In this document: piece by piece, positions 33,815 to 45,158 of the stretch
How the letters are laid out: every line of letters starts with the position of its first letter
Position numbering within the stretch: position 1 is the first letter of the stretch
Program-made: the position numbers and the translations under genes
Notes under the pieces: model-generated
What the model saw: only the letters and a program-made list of their open reading frames with translations
Databases searched by the model: none
Told to the model about the DNA's origin: nothing
NCBI GenBank assembly: GCA_003415625.1
Contig: PYIU01000005.1
Coordinates: 3,167,001-3,231,000 of the forward strand
Direction of reading: 5' to 3'
DNA: 64,000 bases
Source: Aquanectria penicillioides
Taxonomy: Eukaryota; Ascomycota; Sordariomycetes; Hypocreales; Nectriaceae

Positions 33815-36800
33815 ATGGCAGGGAATCACGGGTTTTCCGGGTCCGACCAGTTCGCGACTCCGGCTCCAGACACGGCCGAGCATGTCTTCCACGCCTTTCT
33901 CTCCAACTTTGGCGGGGATACTTCCGCATTGAGCCCCGCAGCGAGACAGGGCCTTATCAACGCGGCCGATCTGGAGCACCAGGGCGCCTTTGTCGTCGAC
34001 AGCGACGCAGCAGGACAGGCGCTGGAACAGGCGTCAGGACTCGGGATCGTAGCAGGCTCCGTCACCTCCACGCCCTCGGTGCAGACGCCCAGCGGATATG
34101 GACATCATGGCTACGGCCGAAGCCCCAGCAGCCACGGGAGCGGGTTCCAGCAGCACGAATCGGACGACGGCTCGTCTGCGCGCATGGAGAGCCCCGGCGT
34201 CCCCGAAAGCGGCCCCGGTATGGAGAAGATATTCCCACCGCCCAAGATTGGCGCTCGCTTTTCCCAGAAATCCATCCGGATCCTGAACCAGTGGCTGTCG
34301 ATGCATCCCGACCACCCCTACCCAACGAGCCATGACATGGAGTTGCTCCAGCATCAGACCGGCCTGAGCAAGACCCAGATCGCCAACTGGCTTTCCAATG
34401 CTCGTCGTCGAGGAAAGGTTCGCTCTCTTAACCTGTCTGCCGCCGGGCAGACGAGCCAGACAGGCCCCGTAGATATACCACAGAGACCGGTCACGCGACC
34501 AGGCACGCCAGCACCACGTCGTCAGATAGCCGACATGAACCCAATGGAACGTTGGGTGGAATCTCCCCCAGAACATGAGCCTGCTAGCATGTTCGCCATC
34601 GCACGTGCCATTGCCAATTCTCCGGAATCAGGTATGTGTTCCTATGTTGTGCTTGAAGCGAGAGGAGGCGATGTCAAGCAAGAATCATTGCCTCGTCGCA
34701 TTGTTGCATATATCCAGTCCCTAACTGCTAATTCCAAACAGAAGATCCAGATCGGCCATCGTCAACAGATTTGAGGCGTTCTAGCTCGTTTCACGACCCA
34801 TCCTCGGCAAGTAGTGCTCAAACATCAGTATCCAGTGGAGGGTCGCTTGCCTTGAGTCATTCGGGTACATCCATGGGTTCATTACCTTCAAGGTCAAGAA
34901 GGCAACAGGTTTCGAGGAAGCGAGCTAAACAGGCGCGCCGTAAGGGAACTGTTCCTGTCCCCGCGGGAGGGGCCGTCAAGAGGTTTCAGTGTACATTTTG
35001 CACCGAAGCTTTCAAGACTAAATATGACTGGCAACGGCATGAGAGGTCTTTGCATGTCCCCCTAGAGAAATGGGTCTGTGTACCGTATGGTCCTCAGACA
35101 TTTAATGAAAAGAACGAGACATGCTGTGCCTTTTGCGGGCGGATTAACCCTGACGAAGAGCACCTGAACTCCCACAATTTCTCTGCTTGTACTGAGCGCA
35201 ACCTAGAAGCACGCTCATTCAATCGGAAGGACCATCTTAACCAACATTTACGGCTTACCCACAATAGCAAGTACACAGAATCCCTAATGAAGCCATGGAA
35301 GCGAAAGATCAATGAGCTCCGATCCCGGTGCGGCTTCTGTGGCATCTTCATGGACACGTGGGATGACAGAGTTGACCATTTAGCCGACCACTATAGGCTG
35401 GGATGTACCATGGGCGATTGGAAAGGCGATTGGGGATTTGAGAAGCATGTGCTGGAAGTGATTGAAAACGCCATGCCACCTTGTATTTCAACCAAAAACT
35501 CTGTCTGACAACCCCAAGAATGCCGAGCTAACTTTCGCTTCTTATCAGATCTTATTGAGGCGGATCGACATACGCCATTTCCTTACAAAGCCAGCGCTGG
35601 GCCACCCGAATCTCCAGCTAGTGCCTATGAACTAATCAAGCTTGAGTTGGTTTATTTTATGCAGACTTTTATGGAAGAAAATGAGAGGTTGCCTGGAAAT
35701 GACGAGTTTCAGCTCGAGGCATGTCGAGTTATCCTGGCATCCGAAATATTGTCCTCTGAGGAAGTCATCAACCCCAAATCCTGGTTGCGGGATCTTATAA
35801 TGTCCAACGATGCCATTGTCCAGCAGGCAAAGTTTGCCCCGATGCGTGCCCGACATGAGAGTAAGCTCGATAATCTCCAAGTTCTTGGCAAGACAACCCT
35901 TTTCGAGGATTGCCCCATGGAGACGCAACTCCAAGGCTTCTTGAGCACTCAGCAGCTGCTGGGCGTGACAACTACAATCACTCACCTCCATCAGGAAGCT
36001 AAGAGTATCATTGAAAGAACTGAAGCAAATTCAGAGACACCATCTGACATTATCTCCGCCTGGCTGCGAGAACTGGTCAACTCTTCGACGCTCTGGCTTC
36101 AGCCATTTTGTACTCGCTCAGGCAGTCTTATGTGCCTTGACTTTACCGCTGAAATATTTGGTGACATGGGTCAGCCCCTCGAATTAGGCGACCAACCCCA
36201 TACTACCTCTCCAGATCCTCTCGCAGGGGTATCTGTAAGCGATGTTCTCCAGAACTTTGAGGCAAACCAGCCTTATATTTTACAACACAATAATTCGCCA
36301 GTCCTGGATCAAAGAGCGCTGGCTACCCAAGAGACTTCAGATACAGTTAACATCTCAAACTTTGACCCGCAGCTGGGGCAACAAGTTCTAGGAAATGAAA
36401 ACTCACCGAGCAATCAAGAGGCGACCGCTCAGAATGATGCCGAGTTTAGACCTCTGGGCCAAACATCCCCTTTCCTACATGACAATCAGTTCTTTCTTCA
36501 CGAGGCAAACTTTCATCGAAGGCTTGAGCGAGATTTGCACCGATGGGTCTCAGCTACTCTTTCAACCAAGAACCCAAGTCGCCATGTCCCTTCCGATGAG
36601 GAAATCCAGCATTATGCCCGTTGGATCATGTATAACGAGTATGAACTCCCTCCATGATTAATTGAACTTTTGATATTTTCGATTGTTTGTTTTACTTAAA
36701 AAATCTTCTCTTGTCTAACAAAATCCAGTGAGGATCCATGGAATCAAACCCCCGCAGATAATGCAGAATGGCTAGAAAGCTTCAAGCGAGACGCCGGAAT

Positions 36801-36822
36801 TCTGCCACACCAAGCAATGTGA
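33815..36822 (+). CDS. Homeobox plus C2H2 zinc-finger transcription factor
   Basis: Nuclear regulator of 913 residues. Exons 33815-34631, 34742-35482, 35549-36638 and 36729-36822; all junctions keep phase, and the third exon joins as MPPYLIEADR. A TALE/KN-type homeodomain spans about residues 142-205: RFSQKSIRILNQWLSMHP, then HPYPTSHDMELLQHQTGLS, then the recognition helix QIANWLSNARRRGK. A C2H2 finger follows near residue 353 (CTFCTEAFKTKYDWQRHERSLH split over the zinc loop), then CCAFCGR...HNFSAC and NRKDHLNQHLRLTH, and CGFCGIFMDTWDDRVDHLADH. The C-terminal half is acidic/Gln-rich with a conserved AYELIKLEL helix. Alternative ATG at 33482 adds 111 residues. Combined homeobox-C2H2 regulators are known in filamentous ascomycetes; targets are unknown. 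Confidence 0.9.
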
Positions 36823-37542
36823 ATCCGAACAGGGAATTCGATGAAATTCGGGTGCAAATGGAATGATCAAAACATTTGATACGCGAACAATAAGTCTAAG
36901 TATATTGTGTTGAGTGCAATCTGCGCATCAACAACATCTGCATGAGGTTGGATTGCACTAAAAGTTGTGCATTCAATGTTGCATATATCTCTCGCTACAC
37001 TTGTGCCTTAAAATCCATAGTGAGAATGAACAAAATACCCATCACTGCAAGGGACGCCTCGTGGTGCTGTATTGGTCGGATAATAAGTGACTTTGGATGC
37101 ATAATTTAATCTTATCAGATTGTTCACAATTTTTGACCCGTTTCTGCCAATGAGGATTGATGTCAGAAATATGCATCGTAGCCCCCACTTGTCGGTAGTG
37201 TATCTGTGAATCGAGGTTGAAGTATGAAACATGAATCACTGCAGCATGAATAGCGGGCCTTGACTCGCTCTGATGAGGCTACCCAGTTCCGCAAACCCCT
37301 CACTGTCCCAGGGCTCTGATACATATTGTGATTAGCTTGGGGGAAGCCGCAGTAATTCAATAAGCAAGTCGCTGACATCAGTACATCTTCCATCGAAATG
37401 CAGGAAGACTCAGATATCAAGCTGTGATTCACTGATGCACAAAGCGGCTATATAAGGATCTATTCCTCCAGTGTCATATCTTTCCTTGCTAAATAATAAT
37501 TTACTCATTACCCAGCGGCTAATCTATCAAGAAATATTTACC
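36823..37542. promoter_or_regulatory. Upstream region of the small CxxC protein
   Basis: A clear TATATAAGG box lies at about 37449-37457, some 90 nt before the ATG at 37543. The remainder is AT-rich spacer. Confidence 0.5.
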
Positions 37543-37848
37543 ATGTCATCCGAAACCGCAAAATGCGTCCATTGTGGGCAGTATATAGGCTACGTGGTCT
37601 TCGCCCTGCGCTGCAGGACTTGTTTTCTTGGGCTTCTTGGAGCTCAGGAAATACTTATGGAATCAGAAACGTTAGACAACACTGCCATAAAGTGCTCAGT
37701 CTGCAATCGTGTTCGGCCAGGGCATCGGTTTTACCAGGATTCTCATGGCCGATGGAAATGCGTCAGGTGTAGAAAGCTCGAGATCCAGAGAAATTTGGAC
37801 TTTGAGCCCGGGGTTGACAAGGTCCCCCATGGGGTGTATGATGATTGA
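37543..37848 (+). CDS. Small zinc-ribbon-like protein with CxxC pairs
   Basis: 101 residues, intronless, not recognised. Visible features: CVHCGQ near residue 8, CRTC near 26, CSVC near 51 and CVRCRK near 77, giving four CxxC pairs that could bind two zinc ions. The middle is hydrophobic (YVVFALR, FLGLLGAQE). The second pair of CxxC encloses RVRPGHRFYQDSHGRWKC, which resembles the bacterial/fungal FxxxRSxxDGLxxxC style of zinc ribbon. A good TATA box sits upstream. It lies 0.7 kb downstream of the homeobox-C2H2 regulator on the same strand, suggesting a possible regulatory role only by position. Could be expressed; it could also be a domain fragment. Confidence 0.6.
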   Translation: MSSETAKCVHCGQYIGYVVFALRCRTCFLGLLGAQEILMESETLDNTAIKCSVCNRVRPGHRFYQDSHGRWKCVRCRKLEIQRNLDFEPGVDKVPHGVYDD

Positions 37849-38573
37849 TGAACACATATCGAGGGATCGAGGAAGTATGCCTTGAGGCGGTGGGCTGATA
37901 TGGCGGCGGCCGTATCGAGACAACGAATATATCCCGTTCAAAGCACCTATGATTGCTCAATCTGTGGTTGCTAGAGAGTAGGAACACAAATACATAATTC
38001 GCAAGTGATCTTTCCAACCAGCAAAGGTTCCAGTAATATTGTGTAAACGAAGCAAGTATAAGAAGTCAAATAAAGCAGTACAACAGGCCCCTAGTTTAAC
38101 GACTTTGGACGACAGCCAAGAGCGTAAGCCAGGGCAAAGGAGAAGCAATAGTTTACTTTTCCAAAAATCCAAAATGATATCGTGTTGTCTCCTTCCATGT
38201 ATAGCCAGAGCAAGTGCCGCATGTAACGCATGGTCCGGCCCCGTACCGCTAATTCAAGAGTGCATAAGTGGATCAGCTTGTAGCCAGGAATTATGCGGAA
38301 ATCCGACGCGGGGTTTGATCAGAATGAAATGTATTGTGGCCAACCAAAACCCGAATACAACATCTTGGATGACTTTTATTGAGGACATGGAAAGAGGTCG
38401 TTTGAATCCAACACGAACGCAAGAAGAAGGGTATTGAAGGTTTCTGGGTCGGGGTTAAAGACCTAGCTAGTCGTTATTATCATGGATCGGTGGTAGAGTA
38501 TCAAAAGAACATACACATATATGCCCGGGCTTCCGTAATATCTCCTAGATCACGGAGGTGGGAATCAGGACAG
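37849..38573. other. Intergenic, tail-to-tail
   Basis: A 0.7-kb spacer with the 3' ends of two small genes. No supportable feature. Confidence 0.5.
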
Positions 38574-39032
38574 TTAGGCTTTCAAACCCTGCGATGCTTC
38601 GAACTGTCCACCGATACCAATGAGTTCAGTATTGACAATGTTGCCACCACCACCTTGTGATACTGGGTCCAGAAACAGAGGATCCATTCTAGCAACTGGA
38701 GGTCCAAGGTAACGCCAGACGAAAGTGGCAAAGACGTGAGGGCGTTGAGGGCTCTGTACTCTGGCGTTGAAAGGGACGTTGAAGTCGTAGACGTATCGGT
38801 TTAAGGGGATTAAAGTGTTGTTCTTGCCGTAGACGGAGGATGCGTCGGTTCGTGTAGCCAATGATCTAGATCGATGTCGAGGTTATTCCCAAGTCTCGGT
38901 GCGTGCAGGGGCGGGCAGTGGCATCGAAAAGACAAGAAGTCGACGAAGGGGTATCCAAAAGGGAGGCAGAGAAGGGCTTACTTACTCCGATGAGGACTCG
39001 TGGTTGGAGGCGATTGTCAAAGACGAAGACAT
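38574..39032 (-). CDS. Small hypothetical protein, two exons
   Basis: 112 residues, not recognised. Exons 38986-39032 and 38574-38865; the 47-nt first exon encodes MSSSLTIASNHESSS and joins in phase through a 120-nt intron (GTAAGT donor, TCTAG acceptor) to SLATRTDASSVYG. The second exon reads like a folded protein: NNTLIPLNRYVYDFNVPFN, RPHVFATFVWRYLGPPVAR, then a Gly-rich turn. There is no signal peptide. The support is good splice phase and protein-like composition; no family is claimed. Upstream alternative first exons in another frame lead to early stops, which favours this model. Confidence 0.5.
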
Positions 39033-42000
39033 GCTTGACAATCCCGAGTTTTCTGATCGAGATCGTCCGGCAACACGCTCCAGATATCCTTAGCTTCCAA
39101 GCTGGAGTGTCCCAAATCCAGGGGAAGGCATTTTTGTAGCCATCCCTTTTCAAGTTCCTCGTCAGGGCTTCATGTAGGCTGCATGCACGGCTCAATGGTA
39201 AAAGTTCTGGCCCCTACAGGGCTGTAGGGATCTCACGACGCGTCTCATGAGATACTGAGGCTGATGATTGAGACGGTACGGGGCGTCCATGGGCGCCGAA
39301 GATGCATGGTCTCCACAACAAGGAGATCTAGAGGTCAGGCAGAGTCAGAAGAGTTGGGGAGAAGAGAGAAGAGAGCACAGAGGGCAAAGACAGGGGCTAG
39401 GGAAGAAGACATAGAAGGCTGGTAGTGCAGTAACGGGCGCCATTACTGGCAAGATCCACGCCCGCTTGACACTAGGGCGTTGTGATAGGGTGTGGTGGAG
39501 GTGCAACGCGAGCCTGGATGCGCTGGGGGAGCAAACTGAGCAGGCTCCGTGTAGAGAGACTGTTCAGGCCGAAGATACAAAACAGAATCGGCCACCCTCT
39601 TCCCCTTCCTTTATTCCCACCCCGTCCATTGTTACCGCTGAATCCGGCCTTGCATTCTCACGTTGTCAAAGTTTAGCGCCTCATCCAGATCTCAGCCTGT
39701 CATGATCGCCCTCATCCACCCTCAGCCCCATCCACGATGCACGTAATGTGTATGCGAGCAGACTGAGTGGGCCGCACAAGGGAGGAAACCACTGACGGGC
39801 GTCGCGGAAGCGGAAGAGACCCGGAGAAGACTTGCTTAGGTCGGGGGTGGACAGCAACCAACACTGGGGGGTGGGAGGAGGATGGTTCGAGCTAGGATGC
39901 ATTCCAGACACACACAACTTTAGCCTCCTTCATCGAGGCTCAGGGATGTCCACGCGGCGCCAGCACGCAGCACGGCACATCCATGGCCGCACAAGGTCTT
40001 GTTGCCTCCCTCCGCCAGCCCATCACATGGCCCAGTCAGCCCTGAGGTTGTGTTAGGCATCGTGAGCTCACGATCTGAGACGACGATGCATTGCGAGGCC
40101 TGCGACCCAAGCCTCAGCCACAGATTATTGTTTTTTTTCTTCTATCTCTGCAGAATTATCCCCACCAAGAACATGGCTTGTTCTCGCGTGCCGAATATGA
40201 GGCGAAATCCTCACCGCTCATCATGCCATGCCCAATCCATTTGTCAGTAAGGGGCAAGATAGTACTCTAGACACACGTTTTCTAAGTTGTAACATGCCAA
40301 ATCTTCGTGTTCAGCAGTACTTCACGAACTAACAGTCCCTCGGCTGACTCGTTAGTCCCTTCGGGGTGTTGGAGACGAGTTTGTACCTTGTACGTGTCAG
40401 CGGACGGTGTTGTGACGCATTCGGAATAGATCCCGTTCACGACCGCGACGGGATCAAGCATTCACCGGCCACCACCAGAACACGGATGCGTCCCCAAAAA
40501 CAAGTTATCACATTCAGAAGGGCCTCTCTTTCACCTCGCTGGAAGGCAGCCCACGAGGGAGGGCTATCTAAACTTGCTAGGTCCATCCATGGTTCCATTG
40601 ATGCAGACCACAGGGGTTTTGGATGTGCTTAAAACTATGATCGGCATTCAATAGAAGGCCCTCTTCTTCTTCTTCTTTTTCTCTTGCGGTCAACTCGTGC
40701 AGAGGATGCATCCGCTGTCTTCCATTTGCTTCCCGCTGCCCACTTTCAAACATCCGTCAGCCCTTCCCCAGCTAATTTCCCAAACGTTTGAGGTGAGCTA
40801 AAGTGAAATTTCCACTTCAGACTAGATTTTTCATCCCTTGAATTGAACTCTCTCAAAACAATCGTTGGCGTGCAAAGATGACGGTCCCTGACCCTCTAAA
40901 ATGTTGGTACTGGACGAACGACGGAGTAGTTCATGGACACGCTGGACCAATGCAGATTGTGCCCCATTATTGCCATGACAGACCCCCGTCACTCTCCCAT
41001 CCTTTGTAGGGCTTCAAGCTGCTGTGTCCTCCCTAATGGATGTTACACAGTCGATATCATCGCCCCACAGCTATTAAGGCAGCCAACTCCACACCACCAT
41101 TAGCATACGAGCAGGCGCTAAATTAATCATATCAGCAGCGGTAATGTCCAAGGCGGTTAGAGTCTGGACTCTCTATAAGCTGACACTATTTCTTTTGCAC
41201 AGACGTATTTCCCGGGTCCTCTCCAAATCCCACAATCTCAGCCGAGCCATTGTCCATGAGGGCGTACAAGACACATCGTGAGAGTGATATGATTCCACCT
41301 CAGTAAATACAACTATATTTTGGTGATACACTTCATGTCGTTCTACCGGTAGCCATATCTCTGCAGCCTCGGTGAGAAAGGCGACAAGGCACAGTGATGA
41401 AGGCCCATGACCCCTGAACAAGTGTCTACAGAGGTGCCAACCACCAGATCACAATTTGCCACAAGGGAAAACCTCACTTACAGGGGGGTTTTGGTCGCTC
41501 TGTCACGCCGACTCCTCGCTATTCCTCCAACAATAGCTCTCATGTGACTCCTATATCGACCCAGATCTATCAGATCTTGGCTATGTGGTTATATTGACTT
41601 CTGGGGATTTGACCCGCGACTCTATTTTTGGAGTTGGACTTGCATACACAAGCAACTAACCAGCCCCGTTATAGTGAGGCATTCCCTAGGCTTCTAGTCT
41701 CGCAGATCAAACAAGGCCTAATTGGCACGAAAGGGGATGGATAGCCACACACCCTTAGAAATCTCTGGCGGGCCTCAAAGGAAACGGTTACTGGCTGTCA
41801 AAACTCCTATCCGTTCATAATTGCTTTTTCTTTCTCGCACAGATATTAATCCTCCTTGCCAGAAAACAAAGCTTTGTTCCTTCAGTACACCCATCCTGGC
41901 GGTTCGCTTCCCGAACACCACTAGGCCGGCCCATTATGCGGCCCTAGAGGAGGCAACACCAGCCGCCAGGCAGTCAAGCCATAGAAAATCTCAACAACGA

Positions 42001-42722
42001 TTTTTTTTCTTCTTCACCCTTGTCCAGTTTTATGATGGATTGGCCTCCTTTCTTTTTCTTGCTGTCATCTCAAGATGTGGACCGACGGAGTTGGCGCACT
42101 CTCCGGGTGCGGCGTGACCGCCTTCGCCTCAGTTCATGCAGGACGCAATTTCTTTAGATACGCACGTACAGATACCACGTGTAGAATTTTGAGTCCTCAA
42201 TCTCCTTGAAGGATAAGGATTGGGTTCCGTGGAGTCGGGGAGGGGCAAGTAGGCACATTGCGGACGAGGCGAAACACCAACCCCATAGCTTGGTCGCCTT
42301 GTTCAGCCAACAACAAGTATTTGGCAAGGGTCTCTTTTTTTTTTTTTTGCACAGCCATTGTAGAATGCAATAGATTTACGTAGAATGTCCCAGAATGGTA
42401 TTTGGAAATTCAAAATTGACCACTGAAGCGTGTTCCAGAAATCTGGACCAGGGTGTCTCCAAGTACCCCCACGGATGTTTGTATACTGCTTCAATACTCT
42501 GCGACGTGTCATCTAGATCTTCCGTCAAAAGGAGAACTTTGGGTTGGATGTAGTAATTTTACGTGTCATAGAGGCACCTAGTATCATGCATAGAGTCAAG
42601 TTAATTTCTTAGAGCCCACATGAGAGTGTTCGCTTGCTATCGACGAATTACATCGACGAATTACAACTACTCAAATGCACCATATCACTCACACCATATA
42701 TCTTGTCCTAATGATGAGACTC
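39033..42722. other. Gene-poor 3.7-kb stretch
   Basis: No frame here shows conserved motifs or a plausible exon chain. It contains a purine-rich tract (about 39330-39420), several long T-runs (near 40130, 42003, 42335), a CTT triplet run near 40665, and a 13-nt tandem duplication at 42639-42664. It could hide a non-coding RNA or an unrecognised gene; I see neither directly. Confidence 0.5.
42639..42664. repeat. 13-nt perfect tandem duplication
   Basis: ATCGACGAATTAC occurs twice in a row, 60 nt downstream of the GH18 gene's 3' end on the plus-strand map. Confidence 0.9.
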
Positions 42723-43610
42723 TTATTTTTCAGAGTTCAGTATTTCGTTCATTAGCTCAGCCCATTTCCATGGGCTTCCTTCCTCGGGGTGGTCGGCTGT
42801 CACTGAGTTGAAGTATTCCCACCCCATGACTCCTCCAATCTTAGGATACCTGCCAAGTAACTCTTTGAGACAATCTTTCAGCTCACTATCCTTCACCCAA
42901 CCAGCTCCGTTCGCTGGGTTTGTAACAAGCCCCACAACTACCTTTTCCTGGGGCCATCCTCGTGCGATGATGGCGTCGTACCCATGTGGCTTGCTCATGT
43001 CGCCCCAACCACAGTAAAACTGGGTGTTGTACCATGCTATCCGCGACCCAAGGCCTTTTTCCAGTTCTTGAATGTTGAACCCGCCCAAGTTCTGTTGGTT
43101 CAACATGGCGGGTGCAACGGGAGCAAGGGTGACAAGGAAGTCTTGGCCGAAGTCGGTCTTGAGATGGTCGATGAGGCGAATGACTCCACCAAGTGACATC
43201 GCTTCCTCGATATCCAGGTCTAATCCATCAAATCCAGCCCAGGTAATCATTTTCTTGAGCGGCTGGTAGTACCTATGAAAGCCCTCGAGTGTGCCGTCCA
43301 GCCTCATGTATGAGCCTCGAGCGGCACCCCCGAGCATTCCAAGCACCTTGATTCCCGCGGCCTGGAGCTGCCGTACTTCATCCCACATGGTATCAAATTT
43401 ATCAGAGTCATACAGATCATCATTTAGGCAGATCTTATCCGGCGCGTTGAGATGGATCGCGGCGACAATGACGTGGGTGACGCCGGCTGACGGCTTCAGA
43501 GTGGGGAGGATGGAGATGTATTTGCCATTAGAGTACTGGGTCTGGTGGTAATAGATTATTCGTGGGCGGTAAGGCTTGTTGGCCCCGGGGTTCTGTAATG
43601 TGATTTGCAT
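42723..43610 (-). CDS. Small GH18-family protein (chitinase/ENGase-like), likely intracellular
   Basis: 295 residues, intronless. A TIM-barrel GH18 protein: RPRIIYYHQTQY (strand 1), THVIVAAIHLN (strand 2), GIKVLGMLGGAARG (strand 3), and the catalytic motif FDGLDLDIEE, matching DGxDxDxE with the acid Glu present. Later blocks are FLVTLAPVAPAML, ARGWPQEKVVVGLVTNP and IGGVMGWEYFNS. There is no signal peptide, so it likely acts inside the cell or leaves by another route. Similar signal-less fungal GH18 proteins are often annotated as chitinases or endo-beta-N-acetylglucosaminidases. The Gly-Gly after strand 3 and Met-Gly-Trp near the end suit substrate subsites. Substrate is undecided. Confidence 0.88.
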   Translation of the reverse strand: MQITLQNPGANKPYRPRIIYYHQTQYSNGKYISILPTLKPSAGVTHVIVAAIHLNAPDKICLNDDLYDSDKFDTMWDEVRQLQAAGIKVLGMLGGAARGSYMRLDGTLEGFHRYYQPLKKMITWAGFDGLDLDIEEAMSLGGVIRLIDHLKTDFGQDFLVTLAPVAPAMLNQQNLGGFNIQELEKGLGSRIAWYNTQFYCGWGDMSKPHGYDAIIARGWPQEKVVVGLVTNPANGAGWVKDSELKDCLKELLGRYPKIGGVMGWEYFNSVTADHPEEGSPWKWAELMNEILNSEK

Positions 43611-44250
43611 CTTTGTTGGGTCCTGGTGACGACGAGAGATTCAAGGCTGAGATATGGGAAGGTTGGGAAGAACAACCGAAGTGGAATCTGGACATGGCGA
43701 TAGAGGGTCGGTGGCGCTTAGGTCACGTTTCAGCCAACCAGACCAACAGCGCGACATTTGTCTATAGTTCCCATGGTGCTATAATGACACACTAGAAAAT
43801 TATCCAAAATGTCTCTCAAACTAACCAAATAATCCTAAAGCATCGGTTATGAGATGCCACAAACGACTTATAGTAATCAAATCTTTCCTGGCGTAAGCTG
43901 GTAGTCTAGGGTAGCCACGATGCCGAGCTATCCACTACAATATCGAAAGTCCCAGATGAGCAGGGAGGCTTTTCTCTTCCTCGTCGCCATCATTACCTCA
44001 ATCGACCAAGGTAAAAATGAGATGCACGAAAACAAATAAAATGATTGTTTTTTCCATTCAACTCTTTTGATCAACCCATGGCCTCGTCTCGGCTGCCCTC
44101 CTTAACCATGGCCTCAGCACAGGTTTCGTGGATCGGTGTGAGCCACCTCTCACTGTGTACGCTCTCCGCTTCGGAAATCGTCGCTGAAGTGGCAGGAAAG
44201 TCAGTGTACCTTACATATTTAAGCTAGGCATTCCCACACTGCATTACATA
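43611..44250. other. Intergenic
   Basis: Promoter side of the GH18 gene and 3' side of a small minus-strand gene. No feature of note. Confidence 0.4.
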
Positions 44251-44662
44251 CTAGCATTTCGTGGCTTGTGAGATTTCCTTTTGCAGGTCCAACAGCATGG
44301 CGAGATCCTCTTCTGTCAACCACTCATGTTTGGTGTCTGCCGATGAAGGGACAGGTCGAGGCTATTATTAGTAGTTAGAAACGAGCCTTAGTGTGCCAGA
44401 TCTGTATATGAAGATCCATGTCTGATGTGCAGAAGGTTGTGAAGTGTATAGGTCTCAGCTGGTGGTTGACCTGGAGTTGATAGACGGCCTTTAAATCGTC
44501 CTCTCTGATTAGCCACGAGACCAGACACAAGAGCCAACAAAAACCGAGGCAAATAATGGGCAGATAACTAATGAGCTGGAATCCAGGTACATAGAACCTT
44601 TGTTTCCGCTTTGATGTCTTGAGGTATATAGTGAGCCACTGTGGCGATGGGACGAGTATCAT
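44251..44662 (-). CDS. Putative small single-pass membrane protein
   Basis: 100 residues by my model; not recognised. Exons 44471-44662 and 44251-44361 with a 109-nt intron (GTCAAC donor, CTAACTACTAATAATAG branch and acceptor), phase 0 on both sides. A basic segment (KTSKRKQR) precedes one long hydrophobic stretch (LISYLPIICLGFCWLLCLVS). After the splice the tail reads EWLTEEDLAMLLDLQKEISQ, an amphipathic helix. The frame is also open upstream of the chosen ATG (reading SLVNRFLNLHNPAYPPAEFV), so an upstream exon is possible. Evidence is composition, branch site and phase only. Confidence 0.4.
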
Positions 44663-45158
44663 ATTGTGTTCAGCAATAGTGACGAATTCAGCGGGAGGGT
44701 ATGCGGGATTGTGTAGATTTAAGAATCGGTTGACAAGAGAACGGATTTGAATGAGAGTTCTCCGAGTTCCATTCCCTGAATGGCACTGGTGAACCTATTG
44801 GACGAGGAGGAGACGGAATGCATGGGATATCAAGTGTTTACTTGGTGTGGGCTACAAACGAACCGATCCCTTCTCACGGGCCATTACGTATGAACAACAA
44901 TACATGAAGTGAACCTGTGGGTTTGCATAATATAAACGAAAAAAAAAAAAAAATGAAAAAATGAAAAAATGACAACTCATGCACTGTCTTTGGACGGATG
45001 AGAGTTTGGCAACCAATCAGCACTGGAGTCGTTTGAACAGGCTGCCCCACTGGACGAGGCATCTACAGTCATCATCATATGCCTAGAACTTCACAGCTGC
45101 ATCTGAAAGGGTAATCCTAATTGACTCAAGCAAACAAAAGACTGAAAAATTCGCATCC
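44663..45158. other. Intergenic, head-to-head
   Basis: A 0.5-kb spacer between a minus- and a plus-strand gene. An A-run lies at about 44939-44953, followed by AAAAAATG repeats. No other feature. Confidence 0.4.
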
